Source of the DNA: Nocardia grenadensis NBRC 108939
GTDB lineage: Bacteria; Actinomycetota; Actinomycetes; Mycobacteriales; Mycobacteriaceae
Direction of reading: 5' to 3'
NCBI RefSeq assembly: GCF_001613445.1
Contig: NZ_BDCJ01000003.1
Location: 310,001 to 374,000, forward strand
DNA length: 64,000 bases
Position 1 is the first letter of the stretch, and each line of letters begins with the position of its first letter. The notes below the pieces were generated by a model. The model saw only the letters and a program-made list of their open reading frames with translations. It made no database searches and had not been told where the DNA came from. The translations under genes were made by a program, and so were the position numbers. Below, one piece after another: positions 8,930-17,168 of the stretch.

Positions 8930-9947
8930 TGGTGAAGTAGCCCGACCAGTCCGGTTCCTTCGTCAGCGGGGCGCCGTCGGGACCGGTCAGCAAGCCCTTC
9001 TCGTACAGGAAACCGGAATTCGCGGCCCACCGCTCGCGGGTCTGGCCGCCCACCCGGCCGTCGGGGCCCTTCATGAACTGCTCGGCCAGCATCCGCTGAC
9101 TCTCGACCACCAGGCCCTCGTCGTTGAAGGCGCCGGGGTTGGCGGCGAGCAGGTCCGCCGCGGCGGCGTCCGGGTCGTCCGCGGCGAACTGGTAACCGCG
9201 CTGCAGGGCCTGCACGAACTTCCGCGCGCGGTCGGGGTCGGCGGCCAGCCAATCCTGGTTGGCGTCGATCACTATGGCGTATGCGTCCGGGAAACCGAAG
9301 TCGGTGTAGCGGAAGTACCGCATCGGCGTGCCGTGGTGCTCGGCCTCGATTCCCTCCCAGGCGAGGTAGGAGACGGTGAAGTCGGCTCGGCCCGAGTAGA
9401 CGGCCTCATAGGCCGAAGTGCCCAGGGTGACGGTGGTGAATTCCCCACGGCCACCGTCGTTGCGGATCACCTGCTGGAGGGCTTCGACCTCACCGGGGTC
9501 GCCGAAACCGGCATAGGTTTTGCCGTCCAGATCTTTCGGCCGCGTGATGTCGGCGCGGTCGGCCTTCACTCCGATCCCGGTCGCCCAGTGTTGCAGCGGT
9601 GCGAGCACGGACAACGTATGCGCTCCCGACGCCCGTGCGAAGGTCGACGAATTATGGGTGCTGATACCGAATTCGGCATTGCCGGCATCGATGACCGTAT
9701 CGACCGAGGTGTTGTTGTACGGCAGGATCTGCACATCCAGACCGGCGTCGGCGAAGTAGCCGCGCTGTTGGGCGACGAACAGCCCCGTGTGGTTGGTGTT
9801 CGGCGTCCAGTCCAGGGCGAAACGGATGGTTTCACCGTCGCCGGGCCCCGCGGTGCAGGCGGTGAGCGCGGACAGCGCCGCCACGGTCGCGACCACGAGC
9901 GCGAGGACGCGGCGCAGGCGGCCGCTCATGCGGTGTCGATCGAGCAT
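8907..9947 (-). CDS. Substrate-binding lipoprotein, NMT1/THI5-like (ThiY-like)
   Basis: A 346-aa lipid-anchored binding protein. After MLDRHRMSGRLRR comes a hydrophobic segment and the lipobox LTAC. The mature part opens with RFALDWTPNTNHTGLFVAQQ, the hallmark of THI5/ThiY-type proteins, which bind N-formyl-aminopyrimidine thiamine precursors. I chose ATG 9947 because GGAGGG lies 9 nt upstream. An in-frame ATG at 10004 forms an ATGA overlap with the tenA stop and would add 19 residues. Together with tenA it indicates salvage of degraded thiamine from outside the cell. Confidence 0.87.
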   Translation of the reverse strand: MLDRHRMSGRLRRVLALVVATVAALSALTACTAGPGDGETIRFALDWTPNTNHTGLFVAQQRGYFADAGLDVQILPYNNTSVDTVIDAGNAEFGISTHNSSTFARASGAHTLSVLAPLQHWATGIGVKADRADITRPKDLDGKTYAGFGDPGEVEALQQVIRNDGGRGEFTTVTLGTSAYEAVYSGRADFTVSYLAWEGIEAEHHGTPMRYFRYTDFGFPDAYAIVIDANQDWLAADPDRARKFVQALQRGYQFAADDPDAAAADLLAANPGAFNDEGLVVESQRMLAEQFMKGPDGRVGGQTRERWAANSGFLYEKGLLTGPDGAPLTKEPDWSGYFTNDYLAAA

Positions 9948-10000
9948 GAGCGAGGGCCCTCCGTGGTCACGCTGCGCTGCCGCCTCCGGGCCTGACTCAC

Positions 10001-10711
10001 TCATGCGGCGGGCCAGGGCTGCGGATGCAGGGCGGTATCCCAGAACATCAGCTCGTACCGGGTGGCCACGGTGAACGCTGTCACCATCGCCGCGCGCTCC
10101 CGCTCGCTCGCCGCCTCGGCTGCCGCGTCGACGAATGCCCGGGCCGCGGCCGCGGACTCCTGGAACTCCGCGGCGCCGTAGGTGGAAACCCATTGGGCGT
10201 ACGGGTGGCCGGGGTCGGCTGCCAGGACCGCGGCCGCACTCACGGCCAGGTCACGACCGACCTCGGCGTAGATCCAGAAACACGGCAGCGCGGCCGCCGC
10301 GCCCACCGCGTACGACTCGGTCGCGGCGGCGGCGATGAGGTAGGAGACGTATCCCAGGCAGGCCGTCGACGGTTCCGGCTCGCCCTCCCGCGCGGGGAGG
10401 CGGCTGTCGCCGAGCAGGTCGTGGTGCAGTTCCGCCTCGACGGCGACCGCCGTGGCCGCCGAACCCGCCCAGAAGCGCGCGGCCTGCGCGTCGGGAGATT
10501 TGGCCGAGAGCAAGGCCAGCACCTTCGAATAACCGGCGAGATACAGCGAATCCTGCTCCACGTAGGTACGGAACACGTCGACCGGGAGGGTGCCGTCCCC
10601 GAGCCGGCGCAGGAATTCGAGATCGTCGATGGCACCGCGCAGATCTTTCGTCCGATCCCAGAGGTGTTCGGTGAATCTGCCGGATTCGGTGGTGTACGCG
10701 CGTGAAGCCAA
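10001..10711 (-). CDS. tenA: TenA-family aminopyrimidine aminohydrolase
   Basis: A 236-aa all-helical enzyme of the TENA/THI-4 family. It hydrolyses aminopyrimidines from broken-down thiamine to HMP. The probable nucleophile is Cys144 in ALPCFWIYAE, and the conserved acidic residue is Glu220 in TRYELMFWD (Cys135 and Glu205 in the Bacillus enzyme). Translation appears to start at TTG 10711, 5 nt after AAGGA, which is the last conserved block of the TPP riboswitch. An ATG at 10716 is out of frame. The TTG plus embedded ribosome-binding site fits translational control. Confidence 0.9.
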   Translation of the reverse strand: MASRAYTTESGRFTEHLWDRTKDLRGAIDDLEFLRRLGDGTLPVDVFRTYVEQDSLYLAGYSKVLALLSAKSPDAQAARFWAGSAATAVAVEAELHHDLLGDSRLPAREGEPEPSTACLGYVSYLIAAAATESYAVGAAAALPCFWIYAEVGRDLAVSAAAVLAADPGHPYAQWVSTYGAAEFQESAAAARAFVDAAAEAASERERAAMVTAFTVATRYELMFWDTALHPQPWPAA

Positions 10712-10714
10712 GAC

Positions 10715-10788
10715 ATTCCTTCGTCAGCATTACCTGGACAGGTTCTCGGGTATGTTCTCAGCCCCGCAAGCGCGGAGCACCCCGTGTC
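10715..10788 (-). ncRNA. TPP (THI-box) riboswitch
   Basis: Reading the minus strand, the conserved blocks occur in order: ACGGGGTGC (start near 10785), GGGGCTGAGA, ACCCG, GAACCTG, CCAGGTAATGC and finally GAAGGA next to the tenA start. This matches the THI-element consensus, including the CUGAGA pyrimidine-sensor loop and the GAACCUG...GGUAAUGC pyrophosphate-sensor helix. The final block also serves as the tenA ribosome-binding site, so TPP binding should hide it. Confidence 0.95.
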
Positions 10789-10936
10789 AGAACGAATCCG
10801 ACCATAACAGTTGAGCGGCGGGCAGTGGGCGCCAGGTCCGTACCGGAATCGCTCCGCGGGAACGGCCGTCCACCCGGCAGAGTTGTTCGGACGTGCACGA
10901 ACGGGACGGAGCTGTGACCCATGTGCGTCAGCGACC

Positions 10937-10965
10937 GTGACATTTCCGCGACCATTTCGTAATCT
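10937..10965 (+). promoter_or_regulatory. Housekeeping-type promoter of the secreted protein gene
   Basis: GTGACA (10937-10942), a 17-bp spacer and TAATCT (10960-10965) match the SigA-type consensus at 9 of 12 positions or better. Transcription would begin near 10972 and leave a 35-nt leader before ATG 11007. Confidence 0.55.
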
Positions 10966-11006
10966 AACAGTGATCTTGTCGTCGAGCGTTACGAGTAGTC
11001 ACCATT

Positions 11007-11717
11007 ATGCCTGGTCAACACCGCAAACCGGCCCGAGTCAGGAAGATCGCTCCGCTGGCCGGAAGCGCGATCGCGGCAACGGCGGTGATCGCACTGTCCG
11101 TAACGGCACGCCCCGGCCCGGAGGCGCAACCCGCCGCGGCCACGGTCGACGCGGCCGCCGTCCCCGCCGCCGGCCTCGACAAAGCTGCGGCGCCGACGAC
11201 ACACGCACCGGACGCGCCGATACCCGTAGCCGGCATCGGCCGGGTCCCGGAGATACCGACGAACACGCCCCATACGCCGGGCCCCGCGGCCACCGTCGAG
11301 CCTCCCCCGGAGCCGGCCCGGTACGCGAAACGGCATGCGCCGCCCCCGCCCCCTGTCATCGCGTGCTCGACCGAACTCGCCGGTGCGCGACCGAAGGTTG
11401 CGCAGGTGGGCAACCTGATCGACAAGACATTCGGCGTCGGCGATATCGGCGGCGCCAACGGCCGCTACGACGGCGATCACGGCGCGGGCCTGGCACTCGA
11501 CTTCATGACCCCCGATCCGGCCCGCGGCGCCGCGATCGCCGACTTCGTGCTGGCCAACAAGGAGCGCTTCGGCGTGACCTATGTGATCTGGCAGCAGCGA
11601 TACAACGACGGCAGCGGCTGGTCGTACATGGAGGATCGCGGCGACCCCACCGCCAATCACTACGACCACGTTCACGTCTCGTTCGACTCGACGGCCGATA
11701 TCCACGTCACCTGCTGA
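11007..11717 (+). CDS. Secreted protein with an M15/ARB_07466-like C-terminal domain
   Basis: A 236-aa exported protein. Residues 1-35 form a basic start plus hydrophobic segment (signal peptide). Residues 40-115 are Ala/Pro-rich linker. The C-terminal 115 residues form a compact domain with CSTELAGARPKVAQVGN, the DHGAGLALDFM segment and NHYDHVHVSF. The H-x-x-G-x-A-x-D and final HxHV arrangement resembles D-Ala-D-Ala carboxypeptidase-like (M15) domains seen in actinobacterial cell-wall proteins. Cell-wall hydrolysis is inferred. Two cysteines, near residue 119 and the C-terminus, could form a disulfide. Confidence 0.75.
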   Translation: MPGQHRKPARVRKIAPLAGSAIAATAVIALSVTARPGPEAQPAAATVDAAAVPAAGLDKAAAPTTHAPDAPIPVAGIGRVPEIPTNTPHTPGPAATVEPPPEPARYAKRHAPPPPPVIACSTELAGARPKVAQVGNLIDKTFGVGDIGGANGRYDGDHGAGLALDFMTPDPARGAAIADFVLANKERFGVTYVIWQQRYNDGSGWSYMEDRGDPTANHYDHVHVSFDSTADIHVTC

Positions 11718-11730
11718 CGTACTCGGGTTC

Positions 11731-11756
11731 GGGTTGGTGGCGGACCGGGTGGGTAT
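11731..11756 (+). promoter_or_regulatory. SigF/SigB-like promoter of the DUF2795 gene
   Basis: GGGTT (11731-11735), 15 bp, GGGTAT (11751-11756) resembles the GGTTT-N15-17-GGGTA consensus of actinobacterial stress sigma factors. The gene starts 49 bp downstream. Confidence 0.55.
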
Positions 11757-11804
11757 CGCGCCACCGCAAGCACAGACCGTCGAGGCGAAACAAGGAGGAC
11801 GACG

Positions 11805-12122
11805 ATGGTCGCAACCGACGCGGATCGAGTCCGGGCGGCACTGTCCGCCGCTGATTTTCCGGCCGAGAAACCGGAACTGGTGCACTGCGCGACCCGAGCG
11901 CACGCCGACCCCGACACCGTGCGCGCGCTCAAAGCGATTCCACCGGAGACCTACGGCAACCTGCAGGAGGTCCTGCAGTCGGTGAACCTCGAGCCGCGGC
12001 GGTCGCCGGCGGACCGGGCCGCCCAACGGCGCACCCACCACCATCCGGGCCTGGCGGAGCAGGAGATAGAGGTTTCCCCGAACCCGATCACCGAAGAACT
12101 CGGGTACAACCGCGACAGCTGA
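11805..12122 (+). CDS. DUF2795-domain protein
   Basis: A 105-aa hydrophilic protein. The DUF2795 core occurs as ADPDTVRALKAIPPETYGNLQEVLQSV at residues 35-60. A His-rich linker (RRTHHHPGLAEQE) and a short conserved-looking tail follow. AAGGAGG sits 6 nt before the ATG, a near-perfect ribosome-binding site. Small DUF2795 proteins are common near stress genes in actinobacteria. The promoter in front supports stress expression. Molecular function is unknown. Confidence 0.8.
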   Translation: MVATDADRVRAALSAADFPAEKPELVHCATRAHADPDTVRALKAIPPETYGNLQEVLQSVNLEPRRSPADRAAQRRTHHHPGLAEQEIEVSPNPITEELGYNRDS

Positions 12123-12177
12123 CGGGCGCCGGCGGGCTGGGCGGCATGATCCGCGGGAACCTGGGTAGCCGCCGCAG

Positions 12178-12972
12178 ATGACCACGACGCATCCCCTCGC
12201 TCTGGTGACCGGCGCCTCGAGCGGTATCGGTCTGGAACTCGCCACCGTGTTCGCCGAACGCGGCTATGACGTGGTCATGGCCGCAGAGGACGTGGAGATC
12301 GAGGTCGCGGCCGAGACCGTCCGTCGCCCCGGGATCGAAGTGTGGGCGGTCCAGGCCGATCTGCGGACGCCGGAGGGCGTGGAACAGGTGTACTCGGCGG
12401 CGACCCAGGACGAACGGCCGCTCGACGCGGTCGCGCTCAACGCCGGGGTCGGTCGCAGCGGCAACTTCGCCGAGACAGACCTCGACGACGAACTCGATCT
12501 CATCGCACTCAATGTGCGCTCGACCGTGCACCTGGCCAAGCTCACATTGGGCGATATGGTGCGACGCGACACCGGTGGACTACTGTTCACCTCCTCCGTC
12601 GCGGCGATGATGCCCGGCGCCGGTCAGGCGGTGTACCACGCGTCGAAATCGTTCATCCAGTCGTTCGCCGAGGCGTTGCGCGAGGAAGTGCACGATACCG
12701 GGGTGACCGTGACCGCACTGATGCCGGGGCCGACCGATACGGACTTCTTCCGCCGCGCCGGCCTGCTCGAGACACCGATGGGTCGCGGGCCCAAGGAGGA
12801 TCCGGCGCGGGTGGCGCGACAAGGTGTGGACGCGCTACTCCAGGACAAACAGAAGGTCGTGGGTGGGTCCCTGCGCACCCGTGCGATGGCCACGGTCGCG
12901 CACGTCCTGCCCGATTCGGTGAAGGTCACCGCGAGCCGGGTCATGAATGCCGCTCTGCCCCACCGCCCCTGA
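12178..12972 (+). CDS. Short-chain dehydrogenase/reductase
   Basis: A 264-aa classical SDR: cofactor motif VTGASSGIGLELATVF near residue 10, NAG at ALNAGVGRSG, the active-site pattern with Ser in FTSSVAAM and YHASK (Tyr155-Lys159 region), then the PGPTDTDFF lid. The lack of an acidic residue right after the second beta strand suggests NADP(H). A GGGTAG hexamer lies only 10 nt upstream of the ATG, so the message may be nearly leaderless, but I see no good -35. The substrate is not evident. Confidence 0.88.
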   Translation: MTTTHPLALVTGASSGIGLELATVFAERGYDVVMAAEDVEIEVAAETVRRPGIEVWAVQADLRTPEGVEQVYSAATQDERPLDAVALNAGVGRSGNFAETDLDDELDLIALNVRSTVHLAKLTLGDMVRRDTGGLLFTSSVAAMMPGAGQAVYHASKSFIQSFAEALREEVHDTGVTVTALMPGPTDTDFFRRAGLLETPMGRGPKEDPARVARQGVDALLQDKQKVVGGSLRTRAMATVAHVLPDSVKVTASRVMNAALPHRP

Positions 12973-12984
12973 CCACGCGGTGTT

Positions 12985-13629
12985 TCAGCGACCGGAAACG
13001 CCCTGCTCCACCGCGACCGAGGCGCCGAGCCCGACGATCAGCGCCCCGCCGGCACCCCCGACCGCCTCCAGCCGCTTCGGCGACCGGGCGAACCAGTTGC
13101 GCGCCGCGGAGGCGAGCAGGGCCCAGGCGCTGTCGCAGATCAGCGCGATCACCAGGAATACCGAGCCCAGCACCAGCAGCTGGAGCGGCAGCGACCCCGC
13201 GGCCTGATCGGCGAAATGGGGTAGCACCGCGGCGAAGAACACGATCGCCTTCGGATTGGTGACACCGACGACCACGCTCTGCCGCAGCACCCGGCGCCCA
13301 CTCGCCGATGCCACGGGCGCACCCAGCACCTCGCGCAGCGCCTTCCGCTCCCGAATCGCCTGGACACCGAGGTGGATCAGGTAGAGCGCACCCGCCACCT
13401 TGACGATCGCCATGGCGGTGGCCGAGGCCGCCAGCACCGCGCCCAAGCCCACCGCGACGAACAGCAGGGCGATCTGTACACCCAGCGCATGCCCCAGAAC
13501 CGAGATCAACGCCGCGCGCCGCCCGAGGGTGAGTGCGCGCCCGATGGTGAACAGCACGCCGGGCCCGGGGACCACGACGATGAGGGTGGCGGCGGCCACG
13601 AAGGCGAACAGATTGGCAGTGGGGACCAT
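12985..13629 (-). CDS. LysE/RhtB-family amino-acid exporter
   Basis: A 214-aa membrane protein with about six hydrophobic segments. It carries the family signature VVPGPGVLFTIGRALTLGRRAALISVLGHALGV near residue 20-50 and GVTNPKAIVFFAAVLPHF near 140. LysE/RhtB proteins export amino acids or homoserine lactone-like compounds; the substrate is unknown. It converges on the SDR gene with a 12-bp gap and starts at ATG 13629. Confidence 0.9.
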   Translation of the reverse strand: MVPTANLFAFVAAATLIVVVPGPGVLFTIGRALTLGRRAALISVLGHALGVQIALLFVAVGLGAVLAASATAMAIVKVAGALYLIHLGVQAIRERKALREVLGAPVASASGRRVLRQSVVVGVTNPKAIVFFAAVLPHFADQAAGSLPLQLLVLGSVFLVIALICDSAWALLASAARNWFARSPKRLEAVGGAGGALIVGLGASVAVEQGVSGR

Positions 13630-13714
13630 GTGCGAATTTTATGTCCGAGCGGCGGGTGCGGTGGCCCGGAATCGGCCGGCGATGGGCGCGATGACACCGG
13701 GAGAGCCGTTCCGG

Positions 13715-14020
13715 TCACCTGCCGGAAGGGTTCTCCGGGAGTAGTGGGCCGAGTGGGCCCAGATCGATATTGAGGTCTTCGGGGGTGAGACCGAAATGCT
13801 CACGCAGCTCGTCCATCCGCTGCTCGAGCAGCATCAAGGTGGTGCCGATGCGCTCGACCTGGTCCTCGCGCAGATCGCCGGCGTCGACGCGCCGCAGGGC
13901 CTGCCGTTCCATGAGCTGACGCAACAGTTCCACCAGGGTGAGGACCAGCGTGACCAGACCACGTTCCACCGTCTCCGGATCGGAGTCGATACGCGGTGAA
14001 AGACCGTCGAATTCGGTCAT
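13715..14020 (-). CDS. gvpK: Gas vesicle protein GvpK
   Basis: A 101-aa protein with the GvpK signature: DPETVERGLVTLVLTLVELLRQLMERQALRRVD followed by LREDQVERIGTTLMLLEQRMDELREHFGL. GvpK is an accessory factor for gas-vesicle assembly. It is the last gene of the operon; ATG 14020 overlaps the preceding small gvpA-like gene stop (ATGA). Confidence 0.92.
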   Translation of the reverse strand: MTEFDGLSPRIDSDPETVERGLVTLVLTLVELLRQLMERQALRRVDAGDLREDQVERIGTTLMLLEQRMDELREHFGLTPEDLNIDLGPLGPLLPENPSGR

Positions 14021-14208
14021 CCGGGTGCCTCCTGTCCGGGGCCGTACAAGGTGCTGACAGAAGAGATCAGCGCCCGCAGCGAGATCTGGACCAGATCGAC
14101 ATCGGCGATGGCGAGCTTGATATCGCCGGTGACGACGACCCCACCCGCCAGCACCCGGTCCAGCAGATCGACCAGTGCGATGCGGCGCTCGCTGTCGACG
14201 CTGTTCAC
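14017..14208 (-). CDS. gvpS: Small GvpA/GvpS-type gas vesicle protein
   Basis: A 63-aa member of the GvpA/J/M/S fold: RRIALVDLLDRVLAGGVVVTGDIKLAIADVDLVQISLRALISSVSTL. The short length and position between gvpL and gvpK match gvpS of actinobacterial clusters. It starts at GTG 14208 in a GTGA overlap with gvpL and ends in an ATGA overlap with gvpK, so translation is coupled on both sides. It is probably a minor shell or nucleation component. Confidence 0.85.
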   Translation of the reverse strand: MNSVDSERRIALVDLLDRVLAGGVVVTGDIKLAIADVDLVQISLRALISSVSTLYGPGQEAPG

Positions 14209-14993
14209 TGCGGCTCGCGTTCCACGCCCGCGAACGAGTACGGCGGCCACGGGCCGGTGAGTTCGAGCCGGATACCGGGGAATTCGGCGGCGAGCGCATC
14301 GACGGCCGCGGCGAAATCCTCGGCGCGTTCGTCGTCGACCAGATAGGTCCCGTTGAGCACCATCCAATCACTGCGGCCACTCAGCGCGGGATCGGTGGTC
14401 GGCTGCCGGCGACCGGCCGCGGCGCGACGGCTCAACCGGGTATGGATGACCTCCGCACGCTGTGCCGCATCGTGTTCCACGGTCTCCTGAGCGGACAGCT
14501 GCGCGCGGCGACGCGCCAGATAGGCCGCGCCCGCGCCTCTCCCGGTGTCTTCGGCGCGGGCCTCGGCCACGGCCGCGGTGAGCGCGGCACGATCCCCGTA
14601 GACTTTCACGCCCCATTCGGTGCGACCGCTGACCAGAACCAGCGCCGCCTCCAGATCCGCCTGCCGGTCCCGCAGCAGTTCCCGCACCCGCTCGTCGTCA
14701 CGGAAAACGGTGGCCAGCCGCAACGGTGCCGACGGGGCCCGGCGCACCGCCGCGGACACCACCGCATCGTGTGCCCGGGCGGTGGCGGCCAACCAGTCCA
14801 GATCCTCCAGATTCCGGCTCAGCGGTTGCTCCCCGAACACGTCGAGGGGTACCGAACCGACCAGCGCGGCGAGCGGCTCGGACAGCACGACACGGACCGG
14901 TTCGCCGGCCACCCCGGTGAGCCCGTCGAATCCCGCGGTAGCGTCGGCGGCCGCCGTCACCGCGTACAGCCAGACACCGCTCCCACCCGTCAC
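14205..14993 (-). CDS. gvpL: Gas vesicle protein GvpL/GvpF family
   Basis: A 262-aa protein of the GvpL/GvpF family: VWLYAVTAAADA at the N-terminus, RLATVFRDDERVRELLRDR and WGVKVYGDRAALT in the middle, and the closing DWMVLNGTYLVDDERAEDFAAAVDAL ... ELTGPWPPYSF. That ending is typical of the family. The second paralogue is at 15976-16773. GvpF/L proteins bind GvpA and take part in nucleating the vesicle. GTG start with GTGA overlap to gvpJ. Confidence 0.92.
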   Translation of the reverse strand: MTGGSGVWLYAVTAAADATAGFDGLTGVAGEPVRVVLSEPLAALVGSVPLDVFGEQPLSRNLEDLDWLAATARAHDAVVSAAVRRAPSAPLRLATVFRDDERVRELLRDRQADLEAALVLVSGRTEWGVKVYGDRAALTAAVAEARAEDTGRGAGAAYLARRRAQLSAQETVEHDAAQRAEVIHTRLSRRAAAGRRQPTTDPALSGRSDWMVLNGTYLVDDERAEDFAAAVDALAAEFPGIRLELTGPWPPYSFAGVEREPQ

Positions 14994-15382
14994 GGCCGAT
15001 CTCTCTCCCGCGATTCGCGCCGCTCTTCGACGGCTTCGCGCCGATCCCGTCCAGCCTCCAGTCGCGCTATCCGGTCGCGTAGTTCGCGGTTCTCGAGTTC
15101 GAGGTCACGATCCTGGCGTTCGAGCGTGCGGGCCTTGCTGTTGAGCCACGGGTCGGTCTCCCACCAGTCGATGCCCACGGCCTTGGCGGTTTCCAGAGAC
15201 GCGACCACCAGTCGCAGTTTGATGGTCAGCAATTCGATATCGAGCAGGTTCACCTGAATATCGCCCGCGATGACCAGCCCCTTGTCCAGGACCCGTTCGA
15301 GAATATCGGCGAGGTTGGTCGATTGGTGCCCGCCGCCGTAAGGCTGCGGCTCGTAGGACCCACCACCGCCGACCACCGTCAT
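14990..15382 (-). CDS. gvpJ: Gas vesicle protein GvpJ
   Basis: A 130-aa protein. The GvpA-fold core is STNLADILERVLDKGLVIAGDIQVNLLDIELLTIKLRLVVASLETAKAVGIDWW (residues 20-72), and a charged coiled coil follows (RTLERQDRDLELENRELRDRIARLE). Its minor-shell-protein features and the coiled-coil tail distinguish it from the main GvpA at 16770. Overlaps gvpO (ATGA) upstream and gvpL (GTGA) downstream. Confidence 0.9.
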   Translation of the reverse strand: MTVVGGGGSYEPQPYGGGHQSTNLADILERVLDKGLVIAGDIQVNLLDIELLTIKLRLVVASLETAKAVGIDWWETDPWLNSKARTLERQDRDLELENRELRDRIARLEAGRDRREAVEERRESRERDRP

Positions 15383-15708
15383 CGCCGGCCCCTTCCGCCG
15401 ATCTCGGTACTACCCCGCGCATAGCGCGCGGTTCTACGGTAGGCCAGCAGATTTCCGTCGAAATCGATCTCCACTTCGTAGAGCGCGAGCATATCCGCCG
15501 ACGAAGGGATGCGGTGGTCCTCGAGCACCTCGATCTCCACCAGCCGGCCGTCGTCGAGCGGCTCCATCGAGGTCACCCCTTCCACCGATTTCGACGTCAG
15601 TTCCCTCAGGTGTTCGATCGCCGCCGCCGCGGCCTCCCGGGCAGTGAGCGGGAGCTCGGGCTCCGGATCCACCTCCGCGGCGTTCTCGGTGGTCGACCTG
15701 CGGCTCAT
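15379..15708 (-). CDS. gvpO: Gas vesicle protein GvpO
   Basis: A 109-aa GvpO-family protein. It has an acidic N-terminus, then AAAAAIEHLRELTSKSVEGVTSMEPLDDGRLVEIEVLEDHRIPSSADMLALYEVEID and YRRTARYARG, the conserved core and end of the family. The role is gas-vesicle synthesis; the exact step is not settled. Start and stop overlap neighbours by 4 bp. Confidence 0.92.
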   Translation of the reverse strand: MSRRSTTENAAEVDPEPELPLTAREAAAAAIEHLRELTSKSVEGVTSMEPLDDGRLVEIEVLEDHRIPSSADMLALYEVEIDFDGNLLAYRRTARYARGSTEIGGRGRR

Positions 15709-15971
15709 CGCGACTCTCCCCTCTCATCCGACGGCGGCAATCCTCCGGAAGGACGCCTGATCCGGGACAGGACCTCCCGCAATGCCCGGTCCCGCTCGTC
15801 CTCGGAGATCTCGCCGGCCGCGGCGGCTTCCTCGATCTCCTCGATATCGCGCCGGACAGCGGCCGGACTGCGCCACTGCTGATCGACCTGCTCCTGGATC
15901 ACTTCACCCAGCCAGATCACCCCGCGGACCGGGGCCAGCGGCAACAGGACGATCGACGACAGCAGTCCCAT
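15705..15971 (-). CDS. gvpG: Gas vesicle protein GvpG
   Basis: An 88-aa protein with the GvpG pattern: hydrophobic N-terminus MGLLSSIVLLPLAPVRGVIWLGEVIQEQ, then a charged helical part (AAVRRDIEEIEEAAAAGEISEDERDRALREVLSRI). GvpG is an accessory assembly protein that interacts with GvpF/L in other systems. It lies 4 bp after gvpF and overlaps gvpO. Confidence 0.9.
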   Translation of the reverse strand: MGLLSSIVLLPLAPVRGVIWLGEVIQEQVDQQWRSPAAVRRDIEEIEEAAAAGEISEDERDRALREVLSRIRRPSGGLPPSDERGESR

Positions 15972-15975
15972 ATCC

Positions 15976-16773
15976 TCACCCCGCGGCTTCGCCGGCGGTG
16001 ACGAAATCGTAGGGCGCCATCGGGCCGAGCAGGTTCAGCCGGATCCGTCCGTCCCATTCCTCGCCGAGTTCATTCAGCACTTGTAGCAGTTCATCCTCTC
16101 GGGACAGGTCCAGCAGCAGGGCGAGATGGACCGCCTCCTCTTCGTGCGTGGGCTGACGCTCCCGCACGGTCGGATCGAGATCGCTCAGGGCGGCGGCCAC
16201 CCGGCGGGTGTCCGCGGCGCGTTTGGCCTCGATCTCCCGGTTCACGATCTCACCCAGCCGGATTCGCTCGTTCCGGGTGGCATCTTCGGGTTTGTCGCGG
16301 ATCTCCGTGCGCAGTCGGGCGGCGTCGGTGTTCTCCTCCAGGATCTCCTGGAGCACCGTGTTCTCGGTGTAGCGTCCCCGGATCACGTACTGGGCGCGGC
16401 CTTCGAGGTCATCGAGCGCGCTGCGGAACTGGTCGTGGTTGGGGGCGAGCAGCTCCTTCTCCACCGCTTCGGTATCGGTCACGACACCGCCGAATTGCAG
16501 CGGCAGCACCGGAGCGACCGCGGCCGTGCCGTCCAGCAGGCGCGCGTGCGCGGTGAGATCGTCGGGCATGCCCAGGGGACGGTCGAGCGTGACCTCGCTG
16601 ACCAGGGCGGCGATATCGCCATGCCGTACGACGGTGACGTCGGCGGGTGGGTCACCGATACCCTGGGCGTGCGGTTCCGATTCCACATCGGCGGTCACGA
16701 TGCCGTAGACATACACCCCGGTGCGCTGGTCGCGATCGCTCTCGGTTGCGGTACTCGCGGTGGACATCATCAC
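15976..16773 (-). CDS. gvpF: Gas vesicle protein GvpF/GvpL family
   Basis: A 265-aa Gvp[14 protein letters not shown] at the N-terminus, [22 protein letters not shown], then a long helical region and the ending [16 protein letters not shown], a hallmark of the family. The start is either GTG 16773, which overlaps the gvpA stop as GTGA like its neighbours, or one of two following ATG codons (16770, 16767). It should bind GvpA during nucleation. Confidence 0.92.
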   Translation of the reverse strand: MMMSTASTATESDRDQRTGVYVYGIVTADVESEPHAQGIGDPPADVTVVRHGDIAALVSEVTLDRPLGMPDDLTAHARLLDGTAAVAPVLPLQFGGVVTDTEAVEKELLAPNHDQFRSALDDLEGRAQYVIRGRYTENTVLQEILEENTDAARLRTEIRDKPEDATRNERIRLGEIVNREIEAKRAADTRRVAAALSDLDPTVRERQPTHEEEAVHLALLLDLSREDELLQVLNELGEEWDGRIRLNLLGPMAPYDFVTAGEAAG

Positions 16774-17168
16774 TCCCCTCGTTTGGAGGCCCGGGAGGTC
16801 TGGCGCTGGTCCTGCACGTCCCCGAGAAAGTCCTGCACCTTTTTCCCCGCGGCTTCGATGGCACCTTTCGTCTTGTGTTCGGCCGCGCCCTCGGTGACAT
16901 CGCCCACGAGGTCGGTGAGCCCCTTGGGCTCGTTACTGGATATCTCCAGACGGTTGACGGCCTCGGCGAAACGCAGATACGTGTCGACGCTGGCGACCAC
17001 CACGCGGGCGTCGATGGTCACCAGTTCGATGCCGACCAGGGAGACCCGGACGAACGCGTCGACGACCAATCCTTTGTCGAGGATGGTGTCGACGACCTCG
17101 GCCAGGCCGGATGAATTGGGACGGGCCACTGCGCCACTACCGCCGCCACCCGCGGGTTCTATGGTCAT
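16770..17168 (-). CDS. gvpA: Major gas vesicle shell protein GvpA (actinobacterial type)
   Basis: A 132-aa protein with the GvpA core [56 protein letters not shown] (residues 19-74), which forms the ribbed shell wall. A roughly 55-residue hydrophilic tail ([34 protein letters not shown]) follows, absent from cyanobacterial GvpA of about 70 residues. Long-tailed forms are usual in actinobacteria. It is the only full shell-type gene here and follows the SRPBCC gene with an ATGA overlap. Confidence 0.9.
   Translation of the reverse strand: MTIEPAGGGGSGAVARPNSSGLAEVVDTILDKGLVVDAFVRVSLVGIELVTIDARVVVASVDTYLRFAEAVNRLEISSNEPKGLTDLVGDVTEGAAEHKTKGAIEAAGKKVQDFLGDVQDQRQTSRASKRGE

Noticed and set aside
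8820..9995. 391-codon plus-strand frame over the ABC binding protein
   Set aside because: Antisense to a clear THI5-like binding protein with lipobox.
12142..12168. Further SigF/SigB-like promoter before the SDR gene
   Set aside because: GGGTAG is present (12163-12168), but the -35 position reads GGCAT or CGGCA, too far from the consensus to claim.
10989..12245. 418-codon minus-strand frame over the secreted protein and DUF2795 genes
   Set aside because: Shadow frame; both plus-strand genes have signals (promoter, ribosome-binding site, domains).
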